From positions 82,929-146,928 of the forward strand of contig NZ_LMKP01000042.1 in assembly GCF_001421715.1 (NCBI RefSeq): a stretch of 64,000 nucleotides of DNA, read 5' to 3'. The notes beneath the pieces were generated by a model, which saw nothing but the letters and a program-made list of their open reading frames with translations, was not told the origin of the DNA and did no database searches. Shown in pieces: positions 52,654 through 62,128 of the stretch. The stretch comes from Sphingomonas sp. Leaf22 (GTDB lineage: Bacteria; Pseudomonadota; Alphaproteobacteria; Sphingomonadales; Sphingomonadaceae). Positions within the stretch are counted from its first letter, which is position 1. The number at the start of each line of letters is the position of its first letter. A program made the translations under genes and the position numbers.

Positions 52654-53217
52654 TCAGGTGACGCGCCGCTCGCCATGTTCGAGCATCGCCGGGATCACCA
52701 GATCTTCCTCATCGGCGAGATGCCGATCGAGCATCGTCAGCAGCGTCCGCGACCGCCCTGCATAGTCGGCGGCGGCGCGGTCGACCGGACCCGATCCGCC
52801 GAGCGCCGCCAGCAAGGTCCGTGCGCCCGCGACATTCCGATCCAGCGCATCGTGGATCGCATGGTGATCGGCATCGAGCAGGTCGAAGCCGCGGGCCATG
52901 CGCGGATCGAGCGCGCGGAATTTGGGGAAATAGGCGCTGTCCTCAATCTGGTGATGCGCGTTCAGATGCTGGAGGAAACGGTTGAGGTCGGGAACGAACC
53001 GGCGCTGGAACGCCGGTGCGTCGAGCCTGCCGTCGCGAAAGGCGGCGAGCGTGTTTTCGACCGCCGCCGCCTCGGCGCGCAGCGACGCGTGGATGTGCAG
53101 CCAGAAATCGGCGAGCTGGCCGAAATTGGCATGGGTGCGCCAGTCGGGCTGCGGATAGGTGGCGCGGAGATAGGCGAGGTCGTCGCCGATGGCCCCGCGC
53201 GTCGCGAGGTCGCTCAC
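52654..53217 (-). CDS. Hemerythrin-like HHE domain protein
   Basis: A 187-residue helical protein with the di-iron HHE pattern: FWLHIHASLRAEAAAVE, LQHLNAHHQIEDSAYFP, LLDADHHAIHDAL and LDRHLADEEDLVIP. The GTG at 53217 overlaps the miaB stop as GTGA. Hemerythrin-like proteins bind oxygen or nitric oxide, or protect iron-sulfur proteins; coupling to an iron-sulfur enzyme gene is suggestive but not proof. Confidence 0.88.
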   Translation of the reverse strand: MSDLATRGAIGDDLAYLRATYPQPDWRTHANFGQLADFWLHIHASLRAEAAAVENTLAAFRDGRLDAPAFQRRFVPDLNRFLQHLNAHHQIEDSAYFPKFRALDPRMARGFDLLDADHHAIHDALDRNVAGARTLLAALGGSGPVDRAAADYAGRSRTLLTMLDRHLADEEDLVIPAMLEHGERRVT

Positions 53218-54524
53218 GCCGCCGCCCGCACGCGCTCCACGCCCGACAGCGAGACCGCGCCCGATGCGACGATCTCGACCTCGACCATGTCGCCGATCTT
53301 TGCGTCGGTCATGAAATGGACCGATTGCAGCCATGGCGACTTGCCGAGCATCTGTCCGGACTGACGGCCCTGCCGTTCGACCAGCACCTGACAGGTCCGG
53401 CCGATCGTCGCGTCGTTGAACGTCTTCTGATCGCGCAACAGCGCCGCCTGCAGCCGTTGCAGCCGTTCGTCCATCACCGCCAGCGGGACTTCGTCGGCCA
53501 TGTCGGCGGCGGGAGTGCCGGGGCGTGGGGAATATTTGAAGCTGAACGCCTGCGCATAGCCGACCGCGTCGACGAGGCGCAGCGTATCCTCGAACTCGGC
53601 ATCGGTTTCGCCGGGAAAGCCGACGATGAAGTCGCCCGACAGCGCGATATCGGGACGGGCGGCGCGGACCCGGTCGAGCAGGCGCAGATAGCTGTCGGCG
53701 GTGTGGCTGCGGTTCATGGCCTTCAGCACGCGGTCGTTGCCGGCCTGTACCGGCAGGTGCAGGAACGGCATCAGCTTTTCGACGTCGCGGTGCGCGTCGA
53801 TCAGCCGCTGCGTCATGTCGTTGGGGTGGCTGGTGGTGTAGCGGATGCGCTCCAGCGTGGGGATGCGGTCGAGTTCGCGGATCAGCGCGTCGAGGCCGCG
53901 ACCGTCGCCGTCCGCCCACGCGTTGACGTTCTGCCCCAGCAGCGTGATCTCGCGTGCGCCGCCATCGACCAGCGCCTTCGCTTCATCGACGATGCGGGCG
54001 AAGGGGCGGCTGATTTCCGCACCGCGCGTATAGGGCACGACGCAATAGGTGCAGAATTTGTCGCACCCTTCCTGCACGGTCAGGAACGCGCTCGGGCCGC
54101 TGCGGCGACGCGCCGGCAGGTGGCCGAATTTCGATTCGGGGGGCATGTCGGTGTCGAGCGCGGGTTTGCCGGCGGCGGCGTCGGCGATCAGCTTCGGCAG
54201 GTTGTGATATGCCTGCGGGCCGACGACGACATCGACCTTCGCCCGGCGGACGATCTCGGCCCCCTCCGCCTGCGCGACGCAGCCGGCGATGGCGATCATC
54301 GGGTCGGCACCGTGTTTGCGCAGGCGGCCGATGTCCGAATAGACTTTTTCGGTCGCCTTTTCGCGGATGTGGCAGGTGTTGAGCACGACCAGATCGGCGG
54401 TGTTCGCATCGTCGGTCGCGGTCATGCCCTGCGCCGCCATCAATTCGGCCATGCGCTCGCCGTCATAGACGTTCATCTGGCAGCCGAACGACTTGACGTG
54501 GAAGGTTTTCGGGGTGGTGGTCAT
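53214..54524 (-). CDS. miaB: tRNA methylthiotransferase MiaB
   Basis: Radical-SAM enzyme with two [4Fe-4S] clusters that adds the methylthio group to i6A37 of tRNA. 436 residues: N-terminal cluster cysteines in FGCQMN, NTCHIR and AGCVAQ, radical-SAM motif GCDKFCTYCVVPYTRG, and a C-terminal TRAM domain (DAKIGDMVEVEIV). First gene of the stretched miaB-phoH-ybeY-corC-lnt cluster. Confidence 0.97.
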   Translation of the reverse strand: MTTTPKTFHVKSFGCQMNVYDGERMAELMAAQGMTATDDANTADLVVLNTCHIREKATEKVYSDIGRLRKHGADPMIAIAGCVAQAEGAEIVRRAKVDVVVGPQAYHNLPKLIADAAAGKPALDTDMPPESKFGHLPARRRSGPSAFLTVQEGCDKFCTYCVVPYTRGAEISRPFARIVDEAKALVDGGAREITLLGQNVNAWADGDGRGLDALIRELDRIPTLERIRYTTSHPNDMTQRLIDAHRDVEKLMPFLHLPVQAGNDRVLKAMNRSHTADSYLRLLDRVRAARPDIALSGDFIVGFPGETDAEFEDTLRLVDAVGYAQAFSFKYSPRPGTPAADMADEVPLAVMDERLQRLQAALLRDQKTFNDATIGRTCQVLVERQGRQSGQMLGKSPWLQSVHFMTDAKIGDMVEVEIVASGAVSLSGVERVRAAA

Positions 54525-54579
54525 CGGCGGGCCTGTACCGGATTTCGGGTGCAGCCGGAAGAGTTGGGTAAGAAGGGTG

Positions 54580-54822
54580 ATTCACGCGGAGGCGCGGAGA
54601 GACGATGGATTTTGTTTCGCGCGAAGGCGCAAAGGACGCAAAGGGGTTGCGGGACGGGCGGGCGAAGCCTTCGCGTTGCATATTATTGAAATAAGAGCCG
54701 CTGGCGCGGCGCGTGATTGATCTTTGCGTCCTTTGCGCCTTAGCGCGAAAATCACGCCTTTTCCGTGTCTTCGCGAGAAAACGACAAGAAGCGGGACCCC
54801 GGATCAAGTCCGGGGTGACGGT
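54580..54822. repeat. GCGCAAAGGACGCAAAG inverted repeat plus CCCCGG half-repeat
   Basis: Arms CGCGAAGGCGCAAAGGACGC (54620 onward) and GCGTCCTTTGCGCCTTAGCG (54726 onward) are near complements, with an outer pair of GCGGAGGCGCGG / CGTGTCTTCGCG type; a single arm of the CCCCGGG family follows at 54787-54819. They fill the 307-base gap between miaB and the ligase gene. Confidence 0.75.
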
Positions 54823-54831
54823 GGATAGGGG

Positions 54832-56523
54832 TTACCCGCGTTCTGCCATCACTTCGGCGATCAGATCCTTGCGGCTCAACTTGCCGATCATCGTCTTTGG
54901 CAGGGTCAGGCGGACGACGACCTCGTCGACGCGTTCGTGCTTGCCGAGTTGCGGGTTGAGCCATGCCTTCAGCGCGTCGCCATCGACATCGGCGTCGTCG
55001 GCCAGCGTCACATAGGCATGCGGGCTTTCGCCGCGATAGTCGCTGGGCAGGCCGACGACCAGCGCCTCGCGGACGGCGGGGTGGTGGTACAGGACGCGTT
55101 CGATCTCGCTCGGGAACACCTTGAACCCACCGACCGCGATCATGTCCTTCAGCCGGTCGACTATGCGGACGAAGCCGTCGTCGTCGATCGTGCCGACATC
55201 GCCGGTCCGCAGCCAGTGGACGCCATTGGCATCGGTGACGAAGGTCGCGTCGGCGGTGTCTTCGCGCCGCCAGTAGCCGGTCATGATCTGCGGACCGGCG
55301 ACGACGATCTCGCCCGGTTCGCCGGCCGGCGGGTCGATGGTCGGGTTTTCCTTGTTCACCAGCCGGACGCGGGTGCCGGCGATCGGCTGGCCGATGCTGC
55401 CGGCCTGTTGCGGCCCGGCATAGGGGTTGCAGGATACCACGCCCGAGCTTTCCGACAGGCCGTAGCCCTCGACAAGGGTTGCGCCGGTCGCCGCTTCGAA
55501 CCGTTGCTTCAATTCGGGCGGCATCGGCGCACCGCCCGAAATGCAGTAGCGCAACGACGAGAAATCGGTCTGCTTGAGGCGCGGATGGTCGAGCAGCGCG
55601 CGGTACATGGTCGGCACGCCGGGCAGGGCGGTCGCCTTGGTCCGGTCGAGCGCGGCCAGCACCTGTCCGGCGTCGAAGCGCGGCAGCATCACGATCTCTC
55701 CGCCGGTCACGACGGTGCGGTTGAGGACGCAGGTGTTGGCGAAGACATGGAACATCGGCAGCACGCCGAGGATGCGGTCGAGCCGGCTGTTGCCGTCGGG
55801 GTCGAGCCACGCGACCTGTCGGGCATTGGCCGACAGATTGGCATGGGTCAGCATCGCGCCCTTGGGACTGCCGGTCGTGCCGCCGGTATATTGGATCAGG
55901 GCAAGGTCGCGTTCGGGATCGATCGCCGGCATGCCGCAGTCGCCGTCATTGGCGATCAGCGCCGAAAAGGCACCGACCCGGCGGTCGTCGGGACGCGGCG
56001 TCACCTCCTGCGAGCGGAACCAGCGATAGAATAGCGATTTGGCGGCGGGCAACGCGCCTGCGACCGATCCGACGACCAGTCGTTCGAGCGAACTGCGCTC
56101 CAGCACCTCCAGCGCGGTCGGCAGCAGCGCCGAGGCCGACAGGGTGAACAGCAGCTTCGTCCCCGAATCCTCGACCTGCGCCGCCAGTTCCTGCGCGGTG
56201 TAGAGCGGCGAGAAATTGACGACCGTCGCGCCGAGTTTGAGGATGCCGTAATAGGCGGCGACGTAATGCGGCACGTTGGGCAGGAACAGCCCGATCCGGT
56301 CGCCCGGACCATAGCCGAGTTTGGCAAGGCCGCTGGCGACGCGATCCGCACCGTTCTTCGTCTCGGCATAGCTGTAATGGCGGCCGAGAAAGTCGATCAG
56401 CGGCGCAGCGCCGCGGCGGGCGGCCGTTTCCTCGAACAGCGTCACCATCGACATGGGTGGTATCGGTTCGTCCCAGCGAACCGGATGGGCGTAGCGGTCG
56501 AGGATCGGTGCGGCGCTGCTCAT
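54832..56523 (-). CDS. Long-chain acyl-CoA ligase (FadD-like)
   Basis: AMP-forming acyl-CoA synthetase of 563 residues. ATP/AMP motifs YTGGTTGSPKGAM, VEGYGLSESSGV, LRTGDVGTIDDDGFVRIVDR (quoted in part) and the catalytic Lys region GFKVFPSEIE ... MIGKLSRKDL are present. It activates a fatty acid for beta-oxidation or other uses; chain-length preference is not visible. Stands alone on the minus strand. Confidence 0.93.
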   Translation of the reverse strand: MSSAAPILDRYAHPVRWDEPIPPMSMVTLFEETAARRGAAPLIDFLGRHYSYAETKNGADRVASGLAKLGYGPGDRIGLFLPNVPHYVAAYYGILKLGATVVNFSPLYTAQELAAQVEDSGTKLLFTLSASALLPTALEVLERSSLERLVVGSVAGALPAAKSLFYRWFRSQEVTPRPDDRRVGAFSALIANDGDCGMPAIDPERDLALIQYTGGTTGSPKGAMLTHANLSANARQVAWLDPDGNSRLDRILGVLPMFHVFANTCVLNRTVVTGGEIVMLPRFDAGQVLAALDRTKATALPGVPTMYRALLDHPRLKQTDFSSLRYCISGGAPMPPELKQRFEAATGATLVEGYGLSESSGVVSCNPYAGPQQAGSIGQPIAGTRVRLVNKENPTIDPPAGEPGEIVVAGPQIMTGYWRREDTADATFVTDANGVHWLRTGDVGTIDDDGFVRIVDRLKDMIAVGGFKVFPSEIERVLYHHPAVREALVVGLPSDYRGESPHAYVTLADDADVDGDALKAWLNPQLGKHERVDEVVVRLTLPKTMIGKLSRKDLIAEVMAERG

Positions 56524-56586
56524 TTACAACGGTGTAAGCAGCGATTTCGCGACATGCAAGCCGGGTTGCGTTGCCCGTAATCGGGG

Positions 56587-58272
56587 TTAGGCCGCCATCG
56601 ACAACGGGGCACGTCCGGCACGATCGCGACCGGCGGCCTTGGCCTGGAAAAGTGCCTTGTCGGCAAGGCGATAAAGCCGTTTCCAGTCGTTCTCGTCCAA
56701 TAGCGGGCCGTGGCAGATGCCGACGCTGCTGGTCACCCGCAGGTCGAACGGCAGGCGCTGCGCGCGGACATTGGCGAGCAGCATGTCGGGATCGGGCATC
56801 GCCGAGTCTTCGCCCAGCAACGCGAATTCCTCGCCACCCATGCGGGCGACCAGGACCCCCGGCGGCGCGTGCAGCCGTAGCGTCCGGGCGAACTGGCGCA
56901 GGACTTCGTCGCCGCCGTCGTGGCCGATCGTATCGTTGACCTGCTTGAAATGGTCGATGTCGAACAGCATCAGCGTCCGCGGACCCGGTGCCGCGATCGC
57001 GCGCGACAGGAAGGCGCGGCGGTTGAGCAGGCCGGTCAGCGGATCGGTATCGGCCAGTTCGCGCGAGATCGCCTCCTGCCGCACCGCTTCGTCGCGTTCG
57101 TGGCTGAGCACGCGGATGCGATAGGCGATGGCTGCACTGGCGGTCAGCGTCTCGACGCACATCGCCACCGTCGTCGAATTGTCGATCCAGAAGCTCCACG
57201 GCAACAGATTGACGTTGTAGAGCGAGCGGACGACCAGCATGCCCATCGGCGCGGCCCAGCTGAGCGCGAACAGCCAGAGATAGTTGCTGCGCCGCCGCCA
57301 TGCGCGCCACACCACGAGGCCGACCGCGACCGGCGCAACGAACATCGTCAGCGAGAAGACGCGATCGAGCGGGATGATGGCGAGCGGCCCGATCGCCATC
57401 AGCAGCACGCCGAGCAGTCCGAAGATGGCGATCACCATCTGAATCAGCCGGAGCGGCCAGCCATCGAGAATCCGGCGTTCGAAGAAACAGGCACAGAAGA
57501 CCAGCGCCGCAGCCATGCCCCACGACAGCGCCACATAGCTGGTCAGGATGCGACGATTATTGGCGAGGTCGGGCAGCAGCCAAGCCAGCGTGCCCGACGA
57601 CGAGAGCGCATAAATCATCAGGCAGGCGAGCAGGCCGCAATAGGCGATCTGGAAGTCGTGCCGCAGCACCCGCCACAGCGCGAAATTGTAGAAGAGCAGC
57701 CCGGCGCACAGCCCGATGAAGCCGGCGTAGAATGCGGCGAGCAGCATGTTGGAATGCTGGCTCTCGACGTCGTCGGTCACGCGGGCACCCACCACGATGC
57801 CCCGCAGATTGGCCGACCCGCCGACCCGCCACAGGACCCGTTCGATCGGTGTGCCGTTGGGTATGAACCGATGTTCGAGAATCGCGCCCAGCTGAATATG
57901 GTGGCCGATGCCGACATTGTCGTCGACCCAGCCGGCGATGCGGCCATCGGCGGCGATCGCATAGACCGCCATCGTGTCGTACCACAGGCTGACCTGTCGC
58001 ACGCGGATCGCCGCCGCCGGGTCGGCGGGCGCGGGAAGGCGACCGGACAGGACCCAGTAATCGCCGCGTCCGAACGCGATCTGCCGCGTGCTGCAATCGA
58101 ACCGGCCGGTATCGGCCAGCACGCCGCGAACGGTGTCGCCGGACTGAACCCGGCTGACACAGGTCGTCAGCGGCGCGCCGCCGATTCCTGCCTGCGCGCG
58201 CGCAGGCGTCGTGCAGAATGCACCGAACGCCACGAGCAGCGCGATCCACAGGGTTCGACAGGTCGATACCAT
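56587..58272 (-). CDS. Diguanylate cyclase with 7TMR-DISM sensor
   Basis: Membrane protein of 561 residues: signal peptide, periplasmic region (about 30-180), seven transmembrane helices (about 185-385, 7TMR-DISM type) and a GGDEF domain with DPLTGLLNRRAF, LFDIDHFKQVND, ARMGGEEF and LADKALFQAK. The GGEEF active site is intact, so it should make cyclic di-GMP. The RxxD inhibitory site expected five residues before GGEEF is absent (VLVARM there). Ligand unknown. Confidence 0.93.
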   Translation of the reverse strand: MVSTCRTLWIALLVAFGAFCTTPARAQAGIGGAPLTTCVSRVQSGDTVRGVLADTGRFDCSTRQIAFGRGDYWVLSGRLPAPADPAAAIRVRQVSLWYDTMAVYAIAADGRIAGWVDDNVGIGHHIQLGAILEHRFIPNGTPIERVLWRVGGSANLRGIVVGARVTDDVESQHSNMLLAAFYAGFIGLCAGLLFYNFALWRVLRHDFQIAYCGLLACLMIYALSSSGTLAWLLPDLANNRRILTSYVALSWGMAAALVFCACFFERRILDGWPLRLIQMVIAIFGLLGVLLMAIGPLAIIPLDRVFSLTMFVAPVAVGLVVWRAWRRRSNYLWLFALSWAAPMGMLVVRSLYNVNLLPWSFWIDNSTTVAMCVETLTASAAIAYRIRVLSHERDEAVRQEAISRELADTDPLTGLLNRRAFLSRAIAAPGPRTLMLFDIDHFKQVNDTIGHDGGDEVLRQFARTLRLHAPPGVLVARMGGEEFALLGEDSAMPDPDMLLANVRAQRLPFDLRVTSSVGICHGPLLDENDWKRLYRLADKALFQAKAAGRDRAGRAPLSMAA

Positions 58273-58338
58273 GGATCGGATATGCCGGCCGACGCGCCAA
58301 GATTCAGTTAACGCGTCGTTGTTTTTCCGGTCGACGGG

Positions 58339-58635
58339 TCAGTGCGCGGCGACGACCGCCGCGCTTAGCCCCGCCATGGTCGCCTGCTGCGCGATCTGGC
58401 GGACGGTGTCGGCACCGGTACCGGCCGGGGTCAACACGCGCGCGCTGGAGCGGCCGGGGGCAACGGGCTGCGGAAAGGTCGTCGCGCGGCTGGGTCGCTG
58501 GGCACCCTGTTGCCGGATGAAGGCGGCGACGGCGTCGCTCGGCCCGCTGACCACCAGTTCGGGTCCGCCGGTCGCCGGGCTCAGGCCACATCCGGCCAGC
58601 AGCGTCGCCGCCGCCATCGTCACGAAAATCCGCAT
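58339..58635 (-). CDS. Small lipoprotein (98 aa)
   Basis: A 98-residue lipoprotein with lipobox LLAGC (Cys16) and an Ala/Thr/Pro-rich mature part of low complexity containing AGTGADTVRQIAQQATMAG. No domain is recognised. ATG 58635 begins the signal peptide directly; the long frame continuing upstream is not coding. Confidence 0.75.
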   Translation of the reverse strand: MRIFVTMAAATLLAGCGLSPATGGPELVVSGPSDAVAAFIRQQGAQRPSRATTFPQPVAPGRSSARVLTPAGTGADTVRQIAQQATMAGLSAAVVAAH

Positions 58636-58854
58636 CCTCACCCCTATCGCTCGCCGCGTGGTCGCGGTCGTTGGCAGGCGGCCAAGCTGACATGCGCGGA
58701 CGCGCGGCGCAATGGGGGTGGGTTGGTACGACTGGAAGGGGTTGATGCTTTGGCTTTGCGTCCTGCCGCGAACCGAAATCGCCACGGTAACAATGGCCCG
58801 ACCCGATCGAACGATGCTTTGGGCCGGACGTTCATTCGGATCACCCGCGCGACT

Positions 58855-58999
58855 GCTCCCCTCCCTGACAAGGGAGGGGGCGGGGGTGGGTTGGTCGGTT
58901 GTGGAACGCTGTCTTTCCTCGGGGGCCGACCCAGCCCCAGCCCCTCCCTTGTCAGGGAGGGGAGTGACAGGTGACCGCGTTCGTTGAAGGTCGATCCGG
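58855..58999. repeat. CTCCCT hairpin cluster copy 2
   Basis: Two hairpins, CCCTCCCTGACAAGGGAGGG (58861 onward) and CTCCCTTGTCAGGGAGGGG, with GGGTGGGTTGGTCGG between them and GTTGAAGGTCGATCCGG at the end. It is the counterpart of 35825-36064 and occupies the second half of the 365-base gap 58636-59000; the first half shows nothing I can name. Confidence 0.75.
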
Positions 59000-59000
59000 C

Positions 59001-59843
59001 CTAGCCGAGCGCCTCGTCGAGCAGACGGGCGAGGCGCAAGCCGCCCTTTTTGACCTGTCCCTGTGCGATAGGGACCAGTCGGGCGACGGTCGCGTCGTCG
59101 AGTTTGACCCGGCCAGCGGGTTTCGGGCCGCAGCCGTCGCCGCCCAGCGCCGGGGCATAGACATAGTCGCGGCTGATCTCCCAGCTGTCGCGGCTCCAGT
59201 CGACGACGTCGCCGGCCTGTACCGGTGCGCGTTCGGCGGGGGTGTAGACGCGCAGGATCGAAGGCGGCGTGCTGATCGCGCGTTCGGCAAGCGGACCGTC
59301 CCAGATCGAATGGAGATTGAACCGGTCGGGATGATAGATGCCGTAATCCGCCCGTACCCAATTGCCGCCCAGATCGCCGCGATCGCCGGCATGGAGCGGC
59401 ATGTGCAGGTCGCCGACGAAGTGGACGAGAAAGGCGAGCGCCATCACCCGTTCGCGCATCGGGACGTCGCGGTCCTTCAGCAGCTTCAGGTTGCGAATGA
59501 TCTGGGCCGAAACGCAGTTGCCGTCCTTGCACGGTCCCTTCAGATCGAACGGCTTGCACACGTCGACATTCTGGTAATGCCATGAATAGGCATAGCTGAA
59601 CCGTTCGCCGAGCGGCTTGACGCAATCGGCCCACACGCTCGCTTCCTCGATGGTCCGGGCCGGGCAGGTCGGGGTTTCGAGCAGCCCCTGATGCCGCAGG
59701 ATGCGGTCGATCGCGGCGCGGGTTTCGGGCCGGACATTCAGCCGCGCGATCGTCGCAACGCTTTGGTGGCCATATTCCCAATAGGCATAGGCGGGCGAGG
59801 TCGCGAACAGGCAGGCGAGCGCGAGGAACAGGCGGCGAATCAT
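59001..59843 (-). CDS. S1/P1-type nuclease
   Basis: Secreted zinc nuclease of 280 residues. A signal peptide (MIRRLFLALACLFATSPAYA) ends just before YWEYGHQSVA, so the conserved N-terminal Trp is almost the first mature residue, as required for zinc binding. Further zinc ligands are in YSWHYQNVD, FLVHFVGDLHMPLH and LHSIWDG. Degrades single-stranded nucleic acid, perhaps for phosphate or nucleotide supply. Followed upstream on the same strand by an isoaspartyl peptidase gene. Confidence 0.93.
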   Translation of the reverse strand: MIRRLFLALACLFATSPAYAYWEYGHQSVATIARLNVRPETRAAIDRILRHQGLLETPTCPARTIEEASVWADCVKPLGERFSYAYSWHYQNVDVCKPFDLKGPCKDGNCVSAQIIRNLKLLKDRDVPMRERVMALAFLVHFVGDLHMPLHAGDRGDLGGNWVRADYGIYHPDRFNLHSIWDGPLAERAISTPPSILRVYTPAERAPVQAGDVVDWSRDSWEISRDYVYAPALGGDGCGPKPAGRVKLDDATVARLVPIAQGQVKKGGLRLARLLDEALG

Positions 59844-59886
59844 CGGGTTGCCCCTTAAAGCCTGTCGTCCGGCATGAAAACCGGGA

Positions 59887-60825
59887 CTATCCCTCGTCAC
59901 CATAGATCGCGACGCGGCGGGTGCCGTCGCTGCCGGCGCGGCCGCGATACATGCCGGGGGTGGTGAAGCTCCACGCGACATCGCCATCGGTGCCGGCGAC
60001 GATGACGCCGCCGGTGCCGCCCAGCGCCTGCGTCTCGGCCAGCACCGTGTCGGCGGCGGTTTGCAGGTCTTCGCCGGTAAAGCGGATGCGCGCCGAAATT
60101 TCGTGCGCGACGCCGATGCGGATGAAGAATTCGCCGGCCCCGGTCGCCGAAACGGCGCAGGCGCGGTCGTCGGCATGGGTGCCGGCCCCGATCAGCGGCG
60201 AATCGCCGATCCGGCCCCAACGCTTGCCGGTGACGCCGCCGGTCGAGGTCGCGGCGGCGACATGGCCGGCGGCATCGACCGCGACCGCGCCGACCGTGCC
60301 GTATTTCATGTCGACGTCGAACCAGCCATCGGGATTGGCCTTCATCGCCTCGAGCTGGGCGCGGCGTTCGGGGGTGACGAACCAGTCGGGATCGACCTGT
60401 TCGACGCCCTGTTCGGCAGCGAAGGTATCGGCACCCTTGCCGGCGAGCAGTACATGGGGGCTGTGTTCCATGACGGCGCGCGCGAGGCTGACGGGGTGAC
60501 GGGTGCGGGTGACGCCGGCGACCGCACCGGCGGCGCGGGTCGCGCCGTCCATGATCGCCGCATCCAGTTCGATCGCCCCGTCGAAAGTGAAGACCGCGCC
60601 ACGCCCCGAATTGAAGGTCGAATCGTCCTCCAGCACCGCGACCGCCGCCTCGACCGCATCGAGCGCGCTGCCGCCCGCGGCCAGCACCGCTTCGCCGGCA
60701 GCCAGCGCGGCGTCGAGGCCGGCACGGGCAGCGGCGTCGGTCGCGGCGCTGACGGTGTCGCGGGTCAGGATGCCGGCACCGCCATGCACCAACAGGGTCC
60801 AGCGGGGGGCGGGGGCACTCGACAT
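59887..60825 (-). CDS. Isoaspartyl peptidase / L-asparaginase
   Basis: Ntn-hydrolase of 312 residues that self-cleaves to expose Thr177 (in MKYGTVGAVAVD). Conserved HGGAG (14-18), FNSGRGAVFT and GTGGVI segments fit plant-type asparaginase/IaaA. It removes isoaspartyl residues from peptides or hydrolyses asparagine. Probably transcribed with the nuclease downstream. Confidence 0.93.
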   Translation of the reverse strand: MSSAPAPRWTLLVHGGAGILTRDTVSAATDAAARAGLDAALAAGEAVLAAGGSALDAVEAAVAVLEDDSTFNSGRGAVFTFDGAIELDAAIMDGATRAAGAVAGVTRTRHPVSLARAVMEHSPHVLLAGKGADTFAAEQGVEQVDPDWFVTPERRAQLEAMKANPDGWFDVDMKYGTVGAVAVDAAGHVAAATSTGGVTGKRWGRIGDSPLIGAGTHADDRACAVSATGAGEFFIRIGVAHEISARIRFTGEDLQTAADTVLAETQALGGTGGVIVAGTDGDVAWSFTTPGMYRGRAGSDGTRRVAIYGDEG

Positions 60826-60858
60826 GGCTTCATCCTGCTACGGTTACGTGCCCGCCTG

Positions 60859-62025
60859 CTAGCAGATCGCGGGTCGGCTGCCACCCTGTCGTACCGGGCG
60901 CGGGGTGACGCCGACGAGGACTCCGAACGTCGGCACTAGCCGGGCCAGTGCGACGGTCGCGGCGCAGGCGGCGATCGTCGCGGTCAGAATCGCCGCCGCC
61001 TGAACCGGTGGGGCCAGTGCCAGCGGCAGGGTGGACCACGTCGCCAGCACGATCGCGGGATGATGGACGAGATAGGCGGGCAATACCGCCTGTCCCAGCG
61101 TCCGCCGCCAGCGATGGTCGCGATTGGCATGGGCGTCGGCGAGGTGGAACAGCGTGACGACCATCCCCCATGCCATGACCGATCGAGCCGCGCGGCTGGC
61201 GGCCATCATCGCGTGCGGCGGGATGGCGGTGCCGGGATAGCGAACCTCCACCGTCATCGCGACGCCGCCCGCCAGCAGCGCGAGCAGGGCGGCCAGGGGC
61301 CAGCATCGGTGGAGCGAGCGCCACAGCGGCGGATGGCGTGCAATCAGGAAGCCGAGGACGAACAGCGTCAGGAACTGCGAATGGCCCGCCCAGTCGCGAA
61401 ACAGCCCCTGCCGTTCGGGGATCAGGAACAGCAGCGCCAGTCGCGCCGCCGCCGTCGCCGCCATCGGCACCCACAACAGGCGCATGCCGGGCGACAGCCA
61501 CGCCGCCACCCGGTCGAGCCATGCCAGCGCCGCGCGCGATGCCGTGACGCCGGCCACGATCATGGTGTAGGCCCATAGATAGACGAGGAACCAGAGATGC
61601 TCCCAGCTGGGAAACTCGACGCCCCACCGCGTGCCGACCGCCCACGCATCGAACAGCCAGAAATGCAGATAGCCATCGGGATAGCCGCTCTCGCGCACGC
61701 GCACCCACATTTCGATCGGCACGATCGCGACCATGCCGAACGCGAGCGGGACCAGCAGCCGCCGCGATCGATCGCGGGCAAAGGCCACCCAGCCGCCGGC
61801 CCGCGCGAACAGCATCGCGCTGGCATAGCCCGACACGGCGAACAACAGGCCCAGCCGCCACGGCGTCAGCGCCGCCATCGGCACGACCAGCGCAGGATAG
61901 GCATGGCCGGTCGACACGATCCAGTGCCACGGGCTGAACGCCAGTCCGATATGATAGGGGATCAGCATGGCGAATGCGGCGATGCGCAGCCAGTCCAGCC
62001 CGTAATGGCGGCCCGCCGGTGTCAT
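60859..62025 (-). CDS. Membrane acyltransferase (family 3)
   Basis: Integral membrane protein of 388 residues with about ten helices. RLLVPLAFG and the N-terminal GLDWLRIAAFAMLIPYHIG with the essential His are characteristic of acyltransferase 3 (OpgC/OafA) proteins, which transfer acyl groups to glycans on the cell surface. The substrate is not visible. Confidence 0.9.
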   Translation of the reverse strand: MTPAGRHYGLDWLRIAAFAMLIPYHIGLAFSPWHWIVSTGHAYPALVVPMAALTPWRLGLLFAVSGYASAMLFARAGGWVAFARDRSRRLLVPLAFGMVAIVPIEMWVRVRESGYPDGYLHFWLFDAWAVGTRWGVEFPSWEHLWFLVYLWAYTMIVAGVTASRAALAWLDRVAAWLSPGMRLLWVPMAATAAARLALLFLIPERQGLFRDWAGHSQFLTLFVLGFLIARHPPLWRSLHRCWPLAALLALLAGGVAMTVEVRYPGTAIPPHAMMAASRAARSVMAWGMVVTLFHLADAHANRDHRWRRTLGQAVLPAYLVHHPAIVLATWSTLPLALAPPVQAAAILTATIAACAATVALARLVPTFGVLVGVTPRPVRQGGSRPAIC

Positions 62026-62128
62026 GCGTTGCTGGCGTTCCCTGCGACCCGTGTTCAGGCGACTTTCGCCTGACGCAATGCCGCCCTATACTGGGAACAA
62101 ATAACCGAAGCGTTAGCGAGAATTTACC

